A stretch of 51,319 nucleotides of DNA from an uncultured Acidobacteriota bacterium (GTDB taxonomy: Bacteria; Acidobacteriota; Terriglobia; Bryobacterales; Bryobacteraceae). Below, one piece after another: positions 34,785-43,689 of the stretch (position 1 is the stretch's first letter; each line of letters opens with the position of its first letter). The stretch is taken from positions 1 to 51,319 of the forward strand of contig CAADGY010000442.1 in the NCBI GenBank assembly GCA_900696665.1. The letters run 5' to 3'. Under the pieces are notes generated by a model. The model was not told the origin of the DNA, ran no database searches, and saw nothing but the letters and a program-made list of their open reading frames with translations. Position numbers and translations under genes: made by a program.

Positions 34785-35774
34785 ATGCAGCGCGCTTTTT
34801 CGTTTCACATTGGCTTGGTGCTCGCCCTGAGCTTGCTGGTTCCGAACACCGGCTTTGCCAAAGACAAGAAGAAAGATCCGGAAGAAATCGGAAATCGCGA
34901 TGTTGGCAAAGGCGTCAACTTCTATTCTCTCGAAAAAGAGATAGCGCTTGGCAAGCAGCTCGCGCAGGAAATCGAGCGGCAGGCGAAGATTGTTGACGAC
35001 CCCGTCATCGCCGAATACGTAAACCGCATCGGCCAGAACCTGGTCCGCAACTCGGACGCAAAGGTACCCTTCACCATCAAGGTGATTGATGGCGAGGAGG
35101 TGAATGCGTTTGCGCTTCCCGGCGGATTTTTCTTCGTCAACTCGGGATTGATCCTGCGCGCGGAGTCGGAAGCCGAGCTGGCCGGCGTGATGGCTCATGA
35201 AATCGCCCATGTGGCCGCACGCCATGGCACCCGCCAGGCGACCCGCGGTCAATTGGTGAATCTGGCCACCATTCCGCTGATCTTCATGGGCGGTTGGACG
35301 GGATACGGTGTCCGCCAGGGCGCCAGCGTGCTGATTCCGATCGGCTTTTTGAAGTTTTCGCGAGGCTTCGAAGAAGAAGCAGATCTGCTGGGCCTTCAAT
35401 ACCTCTACAAAGCCGGCTACGATCCCACGGCTTTCGTGGATTTCTTCGAGAAAATTCAATCCGATGAAAAGCGGAGACCCGGCACCATGGCAAAGGTGTT
35501 TTCCACGCACCCCATGACCGAGGACCGGATCAAGAACTCCCAGCAGAACATCGCGGAGATTCTCACGGCTAAGCCTGAGTATGTAGTGAACACCTCGGAG
35601 TTTGAGAAAGTCAAAGCACGGCTGGCGGCATTGCAGAACCGGCGCAAGATCGATGACAAGGACGACAAGAGCCGTCCCACGCTGCGCCGGACTCCCGGCA
35701 GCGGCCCCATCGGCGACGATGAAGAAAAGCAAAAGCCCGATGAGGATGAGCGCCCGACCTTAAAGCGCCGGTAG
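34785..35774 (+). CDS. M48-family zinc metallopeptidase
   Basis: The product has 329 residues with a signal peptide (residues about 1-26, ending GFAK). The zinc motif is His138-Glu139-x-x-His142 (MAHEIAHVAARHG), and the third ligand is in the FEEEADLLGLQYL motif near residue 196. This matches BepA/YfgC-like periplasmic peptidases that handle outer-membrane protein quality, though the TPR part of BepA is missing. The C-terminal 50 residues are charged and proline-rich, probably disordered. A terminator follows. Confidence 0.9.
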   Translation: MQRAFSFHIGLVLALSLLVPNTGFAKDKKKDPEEIGNRDVGKGVNFYSLEKEIALGKQLAQEIERQAKIVDDPVIAEYVNRIGQNLVRNSDAKVPFTIKVIDGEEVNAFALPGGFFFVNSGLILRAESEAELAGVMAHEIAHVAARHGTRQATRGQLVNLATIPLIFMGGWTGYGVRQGASVLIPIGFLKFSRGFEEEADLLGLQYLYKAGYDPTAFVDFFEKIQSDEKRRPGTMAKVFSTHPMTEDRIKNSQQNIAEILTAKPEYVVNTSEFEKVKARLAALQNRRKIDDKDDKSRPTLRRTPGSGPIGDDEEKQKPDEDERPTLKRR

Positions 35775-35801
35775 GTTTCCCCTCCCCCGCAAGCCGCACT
35801 A

Positions 35802-35842
35802 GGCCCACGCCCGAATCTCAAGGGCGGGGGCCTTGTTGTATT
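35802..35842 (+). terminator. rho-independent terminator after the M48 peptidase gene
   Basis: GGCCCACGCCC (35802-35812) pairs with GGGCGGGGGCC (35822-35832) with one mismatch and a 9-base loop, followed by TTGTTGTATT. It lies between the M48 gene and the convergent moaC. Confidence 0.7.
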
Positions 35843-36324
35843 CAGACTCCTGTGTCCGGCAGGCGGTGAAAATCGCCGCTCTTTCCGCCGGTTTTCTCGA
35901 GCAGCCGGAGATCGGTGATCTCGATGGCCTTGTCCAGCGCTTTCGTCATATCGTATACCGTCAGCGCTGCGGCAGCGGCCGCCGTCATCGCCTCCATTTC
36001 CACCCCTGTCGGCCCTGTCGTAGCGGCGCTGGCCACAATCCGCACGCCATCCTGCTCCACGCTGATATCGACGCCGACGTGCGTCAACAGCAGCGGATGA
36101 CACAGCGGAATCAGCTCCGCGGTCTTCTTGGCGGCCATAATACCGGCCAAGCGCGCTACCTCTAATGGATCACCTTTCGGGTTCTCCGGCAGTCTTCTCA
36201 GAACGTCCGGGCGAATGCGCACGAACGCATGCGCCCGTGCGGTGCGCCTGGTGTTCTGTTTCGCGGAAACATCCACCATGCGGGCGCTGCCCGCCTCATC
36301 AAAATGCGATAAATCAGAACTCAT
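35842..36324 (-). CDS. moaC: cyclic pyranopterin monophosphate synthase
   Basis: The product has 160 residues from ATG 36324, which overlaps the moeA stop (ATGA); the frame is open further but lies inside moeA. Conserved MoaC segments are present: [29 protein letters not shown] and [20 protein letters not shown] (active-site Glu and Met region), then [21 protein letters not shown]. With MoaA it converts GTP to cPMP in molybdenum cofactor synthesis. It is paired with moeA. Confidence 0.96.
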   Translation of the reverse strand: MSSDLSHFDEAGSARMVDVSAKQNTRRTARAHAFVRIRPDVLRRLPENPKGDPLEVARLAGIMAAKKTAELIPLCHPLLLTHVGVDISVEQDGVRIVASAATTGPTGVEMEAMTAAAAAALTVYDMTKALDKAIEITDLRLLEKTGGKSGDFHRLPDTGV

Positions 36325-37514
36325 TTCAGAAGCACCTGAATCAGGTCTCCGGCTTTCCACGATTCCTGCTCCGCATCGGCCACCAAAAACGCGTTCGCCC
36401 GGGAAAGAGCCGGAACGTCGCTCGATCCCTGCCACGGGATCGGTGTTATTTCCGCAGTTCGGCCGGAGAGGTGAGCGGGAAGGAAGCGGGTCAGCCCGGG
36501 TTTGTGAGTAAATCCCCGCGTGAGCCGCGCCAAGGTCAACGGCAGCAGGCTTTCCGTTTGTCCGCCCAGCAGATCCAGCGCCGCGCGGGCGAAGACTTCG
36601 AACGTCACCATTGTGGAAGCGGGGTTGCCTGGCAGCCCGAAAAAAAAGGTGCCGCGGGCGCGCCCGAACACCAGCGGCTGACCCGGTTGAATACGGACCC
36701 GGTCAAAGTAGAATTCCGCGCTGTGCCGGGCCAGGGCTTGCTCCACGACGTCGTATTTCCCCGCGGAGACGCCGCCGGAAATCAGCAGCAGATCGTAGTC
36801 GAGACCCTCGCCAATCAGCTTGGCGGTCATCTCCAATTGATCTTTCGCCACCGGAAGAATGGAGGGAACGCCGCCGGCGCGCTGCACCTGGGCCGCCAGC
36901 GAATGGGCGTTGGAGTTGCGGATTTGCTGCGGCAGCACGGGCTCCTTCACTTCTACAATCTCATTGCCGGTCGCCAGAATCGCCACCCGTGGACGGTTGT
37001 ACACGCGGATGTGCGTCCGCCCTACCGACGCCAACAGGGCAACTTCGGCGAACCCGGCGCGAACCCCTCTGGGGGTAAGCACATCTCCGGCCTTGGCCTC
37101 CGAGCCCTGAAAATTGACGAACTCGCCGGCACGAACAGCGCGTTCGGTGCGGATCGCCGTCCCCTCACGTACCGCATGTTCCACCATCAGAACCGCGTCC
37201 GCCCCGTCAGGCAGCGGCGCTCCGGTCATGATTTCAATCGCCTGCCCGCTTCCCACGGCGACAGCAGAGACATCTCCCGCAGCCACTTCTCCAATTAGGG
37301 TCAGCTCGCCCGGCAGGTCCTGCGAACGGACAGCGAAGCCATCCCGTACGGAACGCGCCAGTGGGGGGTAGTCGCGGTCGGCGCGAATGTCCTCCCCCAG
37401 CACGCGGCCGTGCACATCTACCAGGCTGACATCCTGCGAAGGAATATCACCGATTGCCGCGCGAATTCGCTCGAACACGCACTGGCGAGCATCCTCAAAG
37501 CTCAAAGTGGCCAC
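36321..37514 (-). CDS. moeA: molybdopterin molybdotransferase
   Basis: The protein has 397 residues, the normal length. Visible motifs: [10 protein letters not shown] and [20 protein letters not shown] in the N-terminal half, then [16 protein letters not shown] and [19 protein letters not shown] in the MoaB-like domain that binds molybdopterin. MoeA inserts molybdate into adenylated molybdopterin. It is translationally coupled to moaC. The 213 bases upstream separate it from the divergent uppS and hold no gene. Confidence 0.96.
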   Translation of the reverse strand: MATLSFEDARQCVFERIRAAIGDIPSQDVSLVDVHGRVLGEDIRADRDYPPLARSVRDGFAVRSQDLPGELTLIGEVAAGDVSAVAVGSGQAIEIMTGAPLPDGADAVLMVEHAVREGTAIRTERAVRAGEFVNFQGSEAKAGDVLTPRGVRAGFAEVALLASVGRTHIRVYNRPRVAILATGNEIVEVKEPVLPQQIRNSNAHSLAAQVQRAGGVPSILPVAKDQLEMTAKLIGEGLDYDLLLISGGVSAGKYDVVEQALARHSAEFYFDRVRIQPGQPLVFGRARGTFFFGLPGNPASTMVTFEVFARAALDLLGGQTESLLPLTLARLTRGFTHKPGLTRFLPAHLSGRTAEITPIPWQGSSDVPALSRANAFLVADAEQESWKAGDLIQVLLK

Positions 37515-37727
37515 AAATGCATTCTACCTGCCGGTTTGCACAATTATTGGCGTATAGTGAAACTCACCTGGACACAGGCGGTGGCGTGGCGCATCCGGAG
37601 CCACCATCTCACCGGGGGCGCCAGCCGGCAGCATGCTCGCCGCTGCCCGCCTCTGCGCCCTGCCTGCAACAAGTAATCGGGAGAATTTCACGGCCGGGCA
37701 GTCTGGTGTACCATTGGAATTACTTGC

Positions 37728-38564
37728 ATGAAGGCTTTACTGGAGATCCTCCAGCCGGGGGAACCCGACTGGGATCTGGCCCAAGCGATTGACCCGGATA
37801 GACTTCCTGCTCACATCGCAATCATCATGGACGGGAACGGCCGCTGGGCAAATCGTCGAAGCATGCCTCGGGTGGCCGGACACCGGGCGGGGATCGGGCC
37901 GGTCCGCGCGACGGTGGAGACGTGTGCGCGTCTCGGCATCGAGGCGCTTACCCTCTACGCGTTCTCCATCGAGAACTGGAAGCGTCCGCGCCAGGAAGTG
38001 GACACCTTATGGCGGCTGCTGAGGCATTACCTCGGTAAGGAGATGTCGTCGCTGATGCGTAATGGCATCCGCCTCACCGCCATCGGGCGTCTCGATTCTC
38101 TTCCTCCCGATGTGCGCCGAGATCTCGATCGAGCGGTGCGGCAGACGGAAGCCAACAGCGGATTACGTGTGAACCTTGCGATCAACTATGGCGGGCGCGC
38201 CGAACTGGTCGACGCACTCAATGCGGTACTGGAGGAAGCCCGGCTCGAAGGACGGCTTTCCACACTTCAAATCGATGAGGAAGCGGTGGAGGCTCATCTT
38301 TACACCGCGGGCCAGCCGCATCCCGACCTGCTGATCCGCACGTCTGGCGAGATGCGGATCTCCAATTTTCTCCTCTGGCAGATCGCTTATTCCGAACTGT
38401 ACGTCACGGATGTTTTCTGGCCGGACTTTTCGCGTTCCGATCTTCTTCGTGCTATCTGCGAATACCAGAAGCGGGACCGCCGCTTCGGAGGGCTCAGCCC
38501 GCGAGGGCACGGCCGCTCTTCGCGCCAGCCAGTGGCAGAAGAAATCGGCGTCCCGGCGAGATGA
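37728..38564 (+). CDS. uppS: isoprenyl (undecaprenyl) diphosphate synthase
   Basis: The product has 278 residues. The cis-prenyltransferase signatures are complete: AIIMDGNGRWANRR (catalytic Asp, Gly and Arg), AGHRAG, TLYAFSIENWKRP and LLIRTSGEMRISNFLLWQ, then DVFWPDF. It makes the undecaprenyl carrier lipid for cell-wall synthesis. It carries roughly 25 extra N-terminal residues before the core. The last bases overlap cdsA (ATGA). Confidence 0.96.
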   Translation: MKALLEILQPGEPDWDLAQAIDPDRLPAHIAIIMDGNGRWANRRSMPRVAGHRAGIGPVRATVETCARLGIEALTLYAFSIENWKRPRQEVDTLWRLLRHYLGKEMSSLMRNGIRLTAIGRLDSLPPDVRRDLDRAVRQTEANSGLRVNLAINYGGRAELVDALNAVLEEARLEGRLSTLQIDEEAVEAHLYTAGQPHPDLLIRTSGEMRISNFLLWQIAYSELYVTDVFWPDFSRSDLLRAICEYQKRDRRFGGLSPRGHGRSSRQPVAEEIGVPAR

Positions 38565-39331
38565 AACGTGTCCTGACGGCGCTTACGCTCATTCCGTTTA
38601 TCCTGTTCGTCATTTTCTGGGGTCCCTCCTGGCTGTTCTTTGCCGTGGTCGTCGCAGTAGCCGCCCTTTGCTTCTACGAATACTCGGGTATCGCCGAAGG
38701 ACATGGCATCGCGCGCCCCGGCCCGGCCGGATATGCCGCGGGCCTGTTGTTCCTGCTGGTGCAGCGGCACGAAGCCTTGTTGATCGTCCTGGTCACGCTG
38801 TTGATCGCGGCGTTGTCCCTCCGCAAAACCGAACTGTCGAAATGCCTGCCCTATGCGGCCGCCATGTTGTTCGGTGTGCTTTACGCGTTTGGCCCGTGGC
38901 GCTCCGCAATTGCGCTTCGGAGTGTGGATCCGCTCTGGCTCTTTCTTCCTCTGCTGGTGAGTTGGACGGGCGATACCGGTGCTTATTATGTGGGACGGGC
39001 GATCGGCCGGCACCGTCTGGCGCCTCGCATCAGTCCCGCAAAATCCTGGGAGGGTGCTGTGGCTTCGGTGATCACAGCAGCAGCCGCGGGAACGCTTTAC
39101 TGTGCGTATCTGCTGCCCTCGGTGCCCCTAATAGAAGCGGCCGGATTGACCGCCGTAACGAACGTCGCGGGGCAAATCGGCGATCTCGCGGAGTCCGCCA
39201 TGAAGCGGGGCGCCGGCGTGAAAGACAGCGGAACAACCCTGCCCGGACACGGTGGATGGCTCGACCGTGTGGATAGCGCCCTGTTCGCGATTCCAGTCGT
39301 GCACTTCTATCTGTGGCGCGCCCAGTTCTGA
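38561..39331 (+). CDS. cdsA: phosphatidate cytidylyltransferase
   Basis: The product has 256 residues with about seven or eight hydrophobic helices. The CdsA signature is in the second half: RISPAKSWEGAVAS, then GQIGDLAESAMKRGAGVKDS, ending in the LPGHGGWLDRVDSALFA motif. It makes CDP-diacylglycerol for phospholipid synthesis in the inner membrane. It overlaps uppS by 4 bases, an arrangement conserved in many bacteria. Confidence 0.96.
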   Translation: MKRVLTALTLIPFILFVIFWGPSWLFFAVVVAVAALCFYEYSGIAEGHGIARPGPAGYAAGLLFLLVQRHEALLIVLVTLLIAALSLRKTELSKCLPYAAAMLFGVLYAFGPWRSAIALRSVDPLWLFLPLLVSWTGDTGAYYVGRAIGRHRLAPRISPAKSWEGAVASVITAAAAGTLYCAYLLPSVPLIEAAGLTAVTNVAGQIGDLAESAMKRGAGVKDSGTTLPGHGGWLDRVDSALFAIPVVHFYLWRAQF

Positions 39332-39342
39332 GTCCCGGTTAT

Positions 39343-39753
39343 TTACAGTAGCGTGTCATCCGCACGCAAAATCCACGCCGAGGGATGCGGCTTGAAGCCG
39401 ATTCGTGGATAATACTCCACCGCTTTAGGCGCCGAAAGCAACACGATGTACGTTTCCGGGCCGCTTTCACGGCGCGTAATCCGGATTAACTCCCTGCCGA
39501 TTCCCTGCTTCTGGTGCGAGAGGCGGACGGCGAGATCGGACAAATACGTAACGTAGGCGAAATCCGACAGGCTGCGTGCAATCCCCACCATCAAGTCCCC
39601 GTCCCATGCGGTGACTGTCAGGTTGGCCATCCGGAGCATCGCGCGCATGCGCTCACGATCCTCCACGGGCCGGCGTTCGCCCAGTGTGGAGGCCTTGTAC
39701 AGTTCGATCACCTGGTCCAGGTCCAGGCTGTTTCCCACGCGGTATTCGATCAC
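39343..39753 (-). CDS. GNAT-family N-acetyltransferase
   Basis: The product has 136 residues. The core is a GNAT fold with the acetyl-CoA loop in LSHQKQGIGRELIRITRR and the IVLLSAPKAVEYYPRIGFK end typical of the family. Substrate unknown. Its ATG overlaps the stop of the anti-sigma gene (ATGA), making it the third member of the sigma/anti-sigma/GNAT unit. Confidence 0.88.
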   Translation of the reverse strand: MIEYRVGNSLDLDQVIELYKASTLGERRPVEDRERMRAMLRMANLTVTAWDGDLMVGIARSLSDFAYVTYLSDLAVRLSHQKQGIGRELIRITRRESGPETYIVLLSAPKAVEYYPRIGFKPHPSAWILRADDTLL

Positions 39754-40019
39754 AGGCCGGAAGCCCTTCCTCGGGCGGACAGCATTTTCCTGTACGCCCC
39801 AAGCAATTCCCGCCGGACGTCTTGGCGAATGGGCCGCGGCACCTCACTTGAGCTGTATTTGTGGCAGAGATCGATGCTGCGCTTCAGGCTCTCGACAAAC
39901 TGAACGCAAGGCGGACAGCGATGGATGTGCTGCCGTATTTCCTCGCAGGTGCTCTCAGGCAGTTCCGCATCCAGATACTGCGACAGCATCGAAAAGATCT
40001 CCTTGCAAGTATGCTCCAT
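39750..40019 (-). CDS. zinc-finger anti-sigma factor
   Basis: The product has 89 residues. The zf-HC2/ZAS motif H-x3-C-x2-C is present (HIHRCPPC near residues 31-38), preceded by a helix (MLSQYLDAELPESTCEEI). There is no transmembrane helix, so it should be a soluble, possibly redox-sensitive regulator that holds the sigma factor encoded just upstream. It starts 4 bases after the sigma gene stop. Confidence 0.85.
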   Translation of the reverse strand: MEHTCKEIFSMLSQYLDAELPESTCEEIRQHIHRCPPCVQFVESLKRSIDLCHKYSSSEVPRPIRQDVRRELLGAYRKMLSARGRASGL

Positions 40020-40023
40020 CGCG

Positions 40024-40629
40024 TTATCCTCGGGCAGATTGCAAGTACCCGTCCAGTTTCTTTCTGACGGCCAGACGCGCGCGATGCAATCTCGTCTTTA
40101 CCACATCCGTACCGACCTCCAGCACTTGCGCCGCTTCTTCCGTCGTGAGCTCTTCCACATCGCGGAGCAGGATCACCGACCGGTAGATCTCGGGAAGCTC
40201 TCCGATGGCTTGCTCCAGCACGGTCCGCAGTTCGGAGTTGAGCGCCTGGGTCTCCGGCAATGCGGACCAATCAGCGAGCTGAAGCTTCCTTTCCACTCCT
40301 TGGCCATCGCCTGCCGGAATGAGTTCCTCCAGCGAAAGCTCCCGTTCCGGGGCGAATATGCTTTTGCGCCGTTTCATCAGGCAGGCGTTCTTGGCGATTC
40401 GGAAAACCCATGCCCGGATATTCTCGGGCTCCTTTAACTGATCCAGCTTCTCGAATACTTTCAACAGCGTCTCCTGCGAGACCTCTTCGGCGTCCTCTCT
40501 TTGGCCGCACATGAGATAGCTGTACTGAAAGATTTTCGTCCGGAACCGATCCAGGAAGCGGTCGAATGCCTCTTCCTTGCCCGACAGCAGGTCGCGCGCG
40601 AGCTCTACATCGTCGTCTATCTGATGCAC
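40024..40629 (-). CDS. ECF-family RNA polymerase sigma factor
   Basis: The product has 201 residues from GTG 40629. Sigma region 2 is clear (AFDRFLDRFRTKIFQYSYLM, CGQREDAEEVSQETLLKVFE, WVFRIAKNACLMKRRK), and region 4 is near the C-terminus (LPEIYRSVILLRDVEELTTE, EAAQVLEVGTDVVKTRLHRA). It probably redirects RNA polymerase in response to a signal sensed by the adjacent zinc-finger protein. The regulon cannot be inferred. Confidence 0.93.
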   Translation of the reverse strand: MHQIDDDVELARDLLSGKEEAFDRFLDRFRTKIFQYSYLMCGQREDAEEVSQETLLKVFEKLDQLKEPENIRAWVFRIAKNACLMKRRKSIFAPERELSLEELIPAGDGQGVERKLQLADWSALPETQALNSELRTVLEQAIGELPEIYRSVILLRDVEELTTEEAAQVLEVGTDVVKTRLHRARLAVRKKLDGYLQSARG

Positions 40630-40664
40630 TCACCGCCATTCTAACCCGCTATAATCGGACAAAT

Positions 40665-41084
40665 TTATAACTGCTGAACTGCCGTTTCCAGCGGAAACCC
40701 GATGGCAATATCAATCTTGGGCGGATGTGAGAGGGTATTGTGAATTAAACATGCCTTCGTAGCACGCAGCAGGCCCTCCCTATGCCTTTCGCCATCGACT
40801 CCCGGCACCGTAACCTCGATTACAAACGAATCGAGCCGCACCGGCTTCCCGTCTTTGGCGGCGCGCACCCGAACTTCCAGCCCCTCCATCGGCAGATTCC
40901 GCGCTTTCAGGTATTGCGCCGCATAATAGCCTGCACAGGTTCCGAGCGACACAAGCAAAAACTCCGGCGGGCTCATTCCCTCATTGGCCCCGCCATTGCC
41001 GGACGGCTGATCACAAATAACGCTATGCCCACGCGTTTCGGCCTGGAACTGCACACCGTTCCGGTATCGAACCGTAACATCCAT
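40665..41084 (-). CDS. OsmC-family peroxide-reducing protein
   Basis: The product has 139 residues from ATG 41084. The OsmC/Ohr redox cysteines are Cys50 (LVSLGTCAGYYAAQYL) and Cys112 (TKACLIHNTLSHPP), with the conserved Glu41 in SPPEFLLVSL. Such enzymes reduce organic hydroperoxides with thiols. It lies 35 bases upstream of the ECF sigma gene on the same strand; whether they are co-transcribed is not clear. Confidence 0.9.
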   Translation of the reverse strand: MDVTVRYRNGVQFQAETRGHSVICDQPSGNGGANEGMSPPEFLLVSLGTCAGYYAAQYLKARNLPMEGLEVRVRAAKDGKPVRLDSFVIEVTVPGVDGERHREGLLRATKACLIHNTLSHPPKIDIAIGFPLETAVQQL

Positions 41085-41191
41085 AAAAATTATGTCTCCG
41101 CTCACGAAGATGCAGTCTGGTGGCCGGGGTGACAGTGTTACTTTCGGAAATTCCCTGCATCTTTGTGTCTGAAGCACGGCCATAGATTGAA

Positions 41192-42526
41192 ATGAGACCC
41201 TTTACTCTTTTTGTGCTGTTTTGTTGTACGATACCGTTGTCCGCTCAAGATTCCCTCTCATTACAGGAGGCCGTCGAGACGGCCCTTGGCCGGCATCCCG
41301 CTATAGAGGCAAGCGCCTCCCATACCCGCGCCGCGGATGCGCGCATCCGGCAGGCCCGCAGCGGATATCTGCCCAAACTTGATTACTCGGAAGCGTATCA
41401 GCGCAGCAATAACCCGGTATACGTATTCAGTTCGCTATTGACCCAGCATCAATTTGCCGTGGAAAACTTCGAGATTGGCAGGCTCAACCGGCCGGATGCG
41501 CTGAACAACTTCCAATCATTATTGACCGCCGAGCAGGTCCTCTACGATGCCGGCCGGACGAAAAAGCAGGTGGAGGCGGCCGAAATCGGGCGCAATCTCG
41601 CCTCAGAGGATGAGCGCGGAGCACGAATGTCCGTCATTGAGGGTGTCGTTCGAGCTTATTATGGCGCGGTGCTGGCAAATGAAGGACTCCTGGTGGCGCG
41701 CGAAGCCGTGCGTTCGGCCGAAGCAGACCTGAAACGTGCGGAAGCGGTACGGCAAGCAGGCATGTCTACGGACGCCGATGTACTCTCCATCCGCGTGCAC
41801 CTGGCTGCGATGCGGGAGCAGGAGATACGGCGAGTTCATGAACTGGATGTCGCCCGCGCCGCCCTCAACGAGGCGCTTGGATTACCCCTGGAAACACCTC
41901 ACCAGTTGACTACACCGCTTGCGGCGGCGTCTGTCGCGTATGCTCCCGAACTGGAAAAGAGCGCGCTTTCGGAACGGCCGGAGGCCCGCCAGGCCGGTCT
42001 TCGCTCCCGCCTCGCCCAGACGCAGGCCGACGGGGCGCGAGCGGCTTACTTTCCGCAGGTCTTTGCGCGAGGGGTCTTCGAAGCTGATCGCCAGCGGTTT
42101 GTCACGCGTGGCGGTGCGAATTGGATGTTTGCGGCGGGATTGCGCTGGAACCTGTTTAACGGTTTCGCCGACCGCGCGCGCATCGAAGAGGCCGGACACG
42201 CGGCTGCCGCCGCGCAGTCCCAGCGCGAACAGACCAGCCGCGCCGTCCAGCTACAGGTTCGCGGCGCGCTGTCCAACTTCTCCGCCGCGGAAGAGCGGAT
42301 CAAGGTGGCCGAGGCGGCCGTCGGTATGGCCGAAGAGAGTCTAAGGATTACAAAAAACCGGTTCGACAACGGTCTCTCTACGGTGACGGATCTGCTTCGC
42401 AACGAGACGGCACTCCTTGAAGCGCGAATGCGCCGCCTAGCGGCGATTCACGACCAGCGCGTCGCCGCGGCCGCCGTCGAGAGGGCCGCTGGCACTCTCT
42501 CCACTTCTTCGAGCGTATTGAAATGA
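41192..42526 (+). CDS. TolC-family outer-membrane channel protein
   Basis: The product has 444 residues with a signal peptide (ending PLSAQ). Two repeated halves of the outer-membrane efflux fold are visible (AVETALGRHPAIEASASHTR early; TDLLRNETALLEARMRRLAA at the end), rich in Ala and long helices. It forms the exit duct of the RND pump encoded downstream. Its stop overlaps the adaptor gene ATG (ATGA). Confidence 0.93.
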   Translation: MRPFTLFVLFCCTIPLSAQDSLSLQEAVETALGRHPAIEASASHTRAADARIRQARSGYLPKLDYSEAYQRSNNPVYVFSSLLTQHQFAVENFEIGRLNRPDALNNFQSLLTAEQVLYDAGRTKKQVEAAEIGRNLASEDERGARMSVIEGVVRAYYGAVLANEGLLVAREAVRSAEADLKRAEAVRQAGMSTDADVLSIRVHLAAMREQEIRRVHELDVARAALNEALGLPLETPHQLTTPLAAASVAYAPELEKSALSERPEARQAGLRSRLAQTQADGARAAYFPQVFARGVFEADRQRFVTRGGANWMFAAGLRWNLFNGFADRARIEEAGHAAAAAQSQREQTSRAVQLQVRGALSNFSAAEERIKVAEAAVGMAEESLRITKNRFDNGLSTVTDLLRNETALLEARMRRLAAIHDQRVAAAAVERAAGTLSTSSSVLK

Positions 42527-43689
42527 TCCGGACAAGGATTCTCATGACGAAAATGATCCCGATTGCAGTTCTGTTATTGAGTTTGGCCGCCTGCGGCCAT
42601 GACAGCGGCACGAAGACCCAGGCCGCACCCGCCAAACCTGTTCCGGTTAAAGCTCTCACCGTGATGGAGACGGATGTGCCTGCCGTATATGAAGCAGTGG
42701 GGACCGTGAGGGCACGTACCGCGGCCACGATTTCAAGCCGCGTAATGGGCTATGTGCGCGACGTCCGTGTCGCGGTTGGCGATCGTGTCCGCACCGGGCA
42801 ACTGCTGGTGACGATCGACTCCCGGGAACTCGAAGCAGTGTACGGCCAGGCGGAGGCGGCCCGGGCCGAAGCACAGAGCGCCATCGCTGAGGTGGAGAAC
42901 TCCGTTTCGGCCGCAAGAGCAAACCTGGAGCTTTCGCAGGTCACTTTTAATCGCATGAAAGACTTGTTTGAGAAGCGGTCGATCTCAAACCAGGAATATG
43001 ACGAGGCCGCGGCCCGGCTGGAAGTGGCGAAGGCCAACCTCCAGATGGCGCAATCCAAGCGCACCCAGCTCGCCGCGAAGGTGCGGCAGGCCGATGCCGC
43101 GGTCCGCTCCGCAGGGATCGTGAGAGGTTATGCACAGATCACCGCGCCCTTCGCGGGCGTCGTCACGGAGAAACTCGTGGAGCCCGGCAACCTCGCCGCT
43201 CCCGGCGCTCCGCTACTGACGCTCGAACAGGCTGGCGCCTACCGTTTGGAAGTCCCGGTGGAAGAGTCGCGGCTCGGGTCGATACAATCCGGCCGGCCCG
43301 TCGAAGTCGTTCTCGAAGCGCTCGACCGCCGGCTCCAGGCGCGGGTCAGCGAGGTTGTTCCGGCGATTGACGCCGCCTCCAGAACATTCCTGGTGAAGAT
43401 CGATCTGCCACGGATGGCGCACGTCAGCTCCGGGCTGTACGGCCGGGCTGTCTTCAAGACCGGAGTCAGGCGGAGCATCGTCGTGCCGGCCGATGCCGTT
43501 ATCCGGAGGGGACAGGTTGTCTCCGTGCTCGTGGCCAGCGGCGGCGTGGCAAGGGCGCGGCTGGTGACGGTTGGACGTGGCGATGGCGACCGCGTCGAAG
43601 TACTCACCGGGCTTCTTCCGGGCGAAAGGCTGATCTATCCTGTACCGTCATCGGTCTTCGACGGCGCCCCCGTCGAGGTGCAGCCGTGA
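42523..43689 (+). CDS. RND efflux periplasmic adaptor (HlyD/MFP family lipoprotein)
   Basis: The product has 388 residues from ATG 42523. An in-frame ATG at 42544 has an AAGGA ribosome site 5 bases before it and gives a compact lipoprotein signal with lipobox LAAC, so it may be the true start. Domains: lipoyl-like halves ([37 protein letters not shown]) around an alpha-helical hairpin (residues about 105-190, coiled coil), then a beta-barrel. It links pump and outer-membrane channel. It overlaps the pump gene by 4 bases. Confidence 0.94.
   Translation: MIRTRILMTKMIPIAVLLLSLAACGHDSGTKTQAAPAKPVPVKALTVMETDVPAVYEAVGTVRARTAATISSRVMGYVRDVRVAVGDRVRTGQLLVTIDSRELEAVYGQAEAARAEAQSAIAEVENSVSAARANLELSQVTFNRMKDLFEKRSISNQEYDEAAARLEVAKANLQMAQSKRTQLAAKVRQADAAVRSAGIVRGYAQITAPFAGVVTEKLVEPGNLAAPGAPLLTLEQAGAYRLEVPVEESRLGSIQSGRPVEVVLEALDRRLQARVSEVVPAIDAASRTFLVKIDLPRMAHVSSGLYGRAVFKTGVRRSIVVPADAVIRRGQVVSVLVASGGVARARLVTVGRGDGDRVEVLTGLLPGERLIYPVPSSVFDGAPVEVQP

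Noticed and set aside
37536..37558. TTGCAC and TATAGT as a promoter for uppS
   Set aside because: The spacer is only 11 bases, far from the 16-18 needed.
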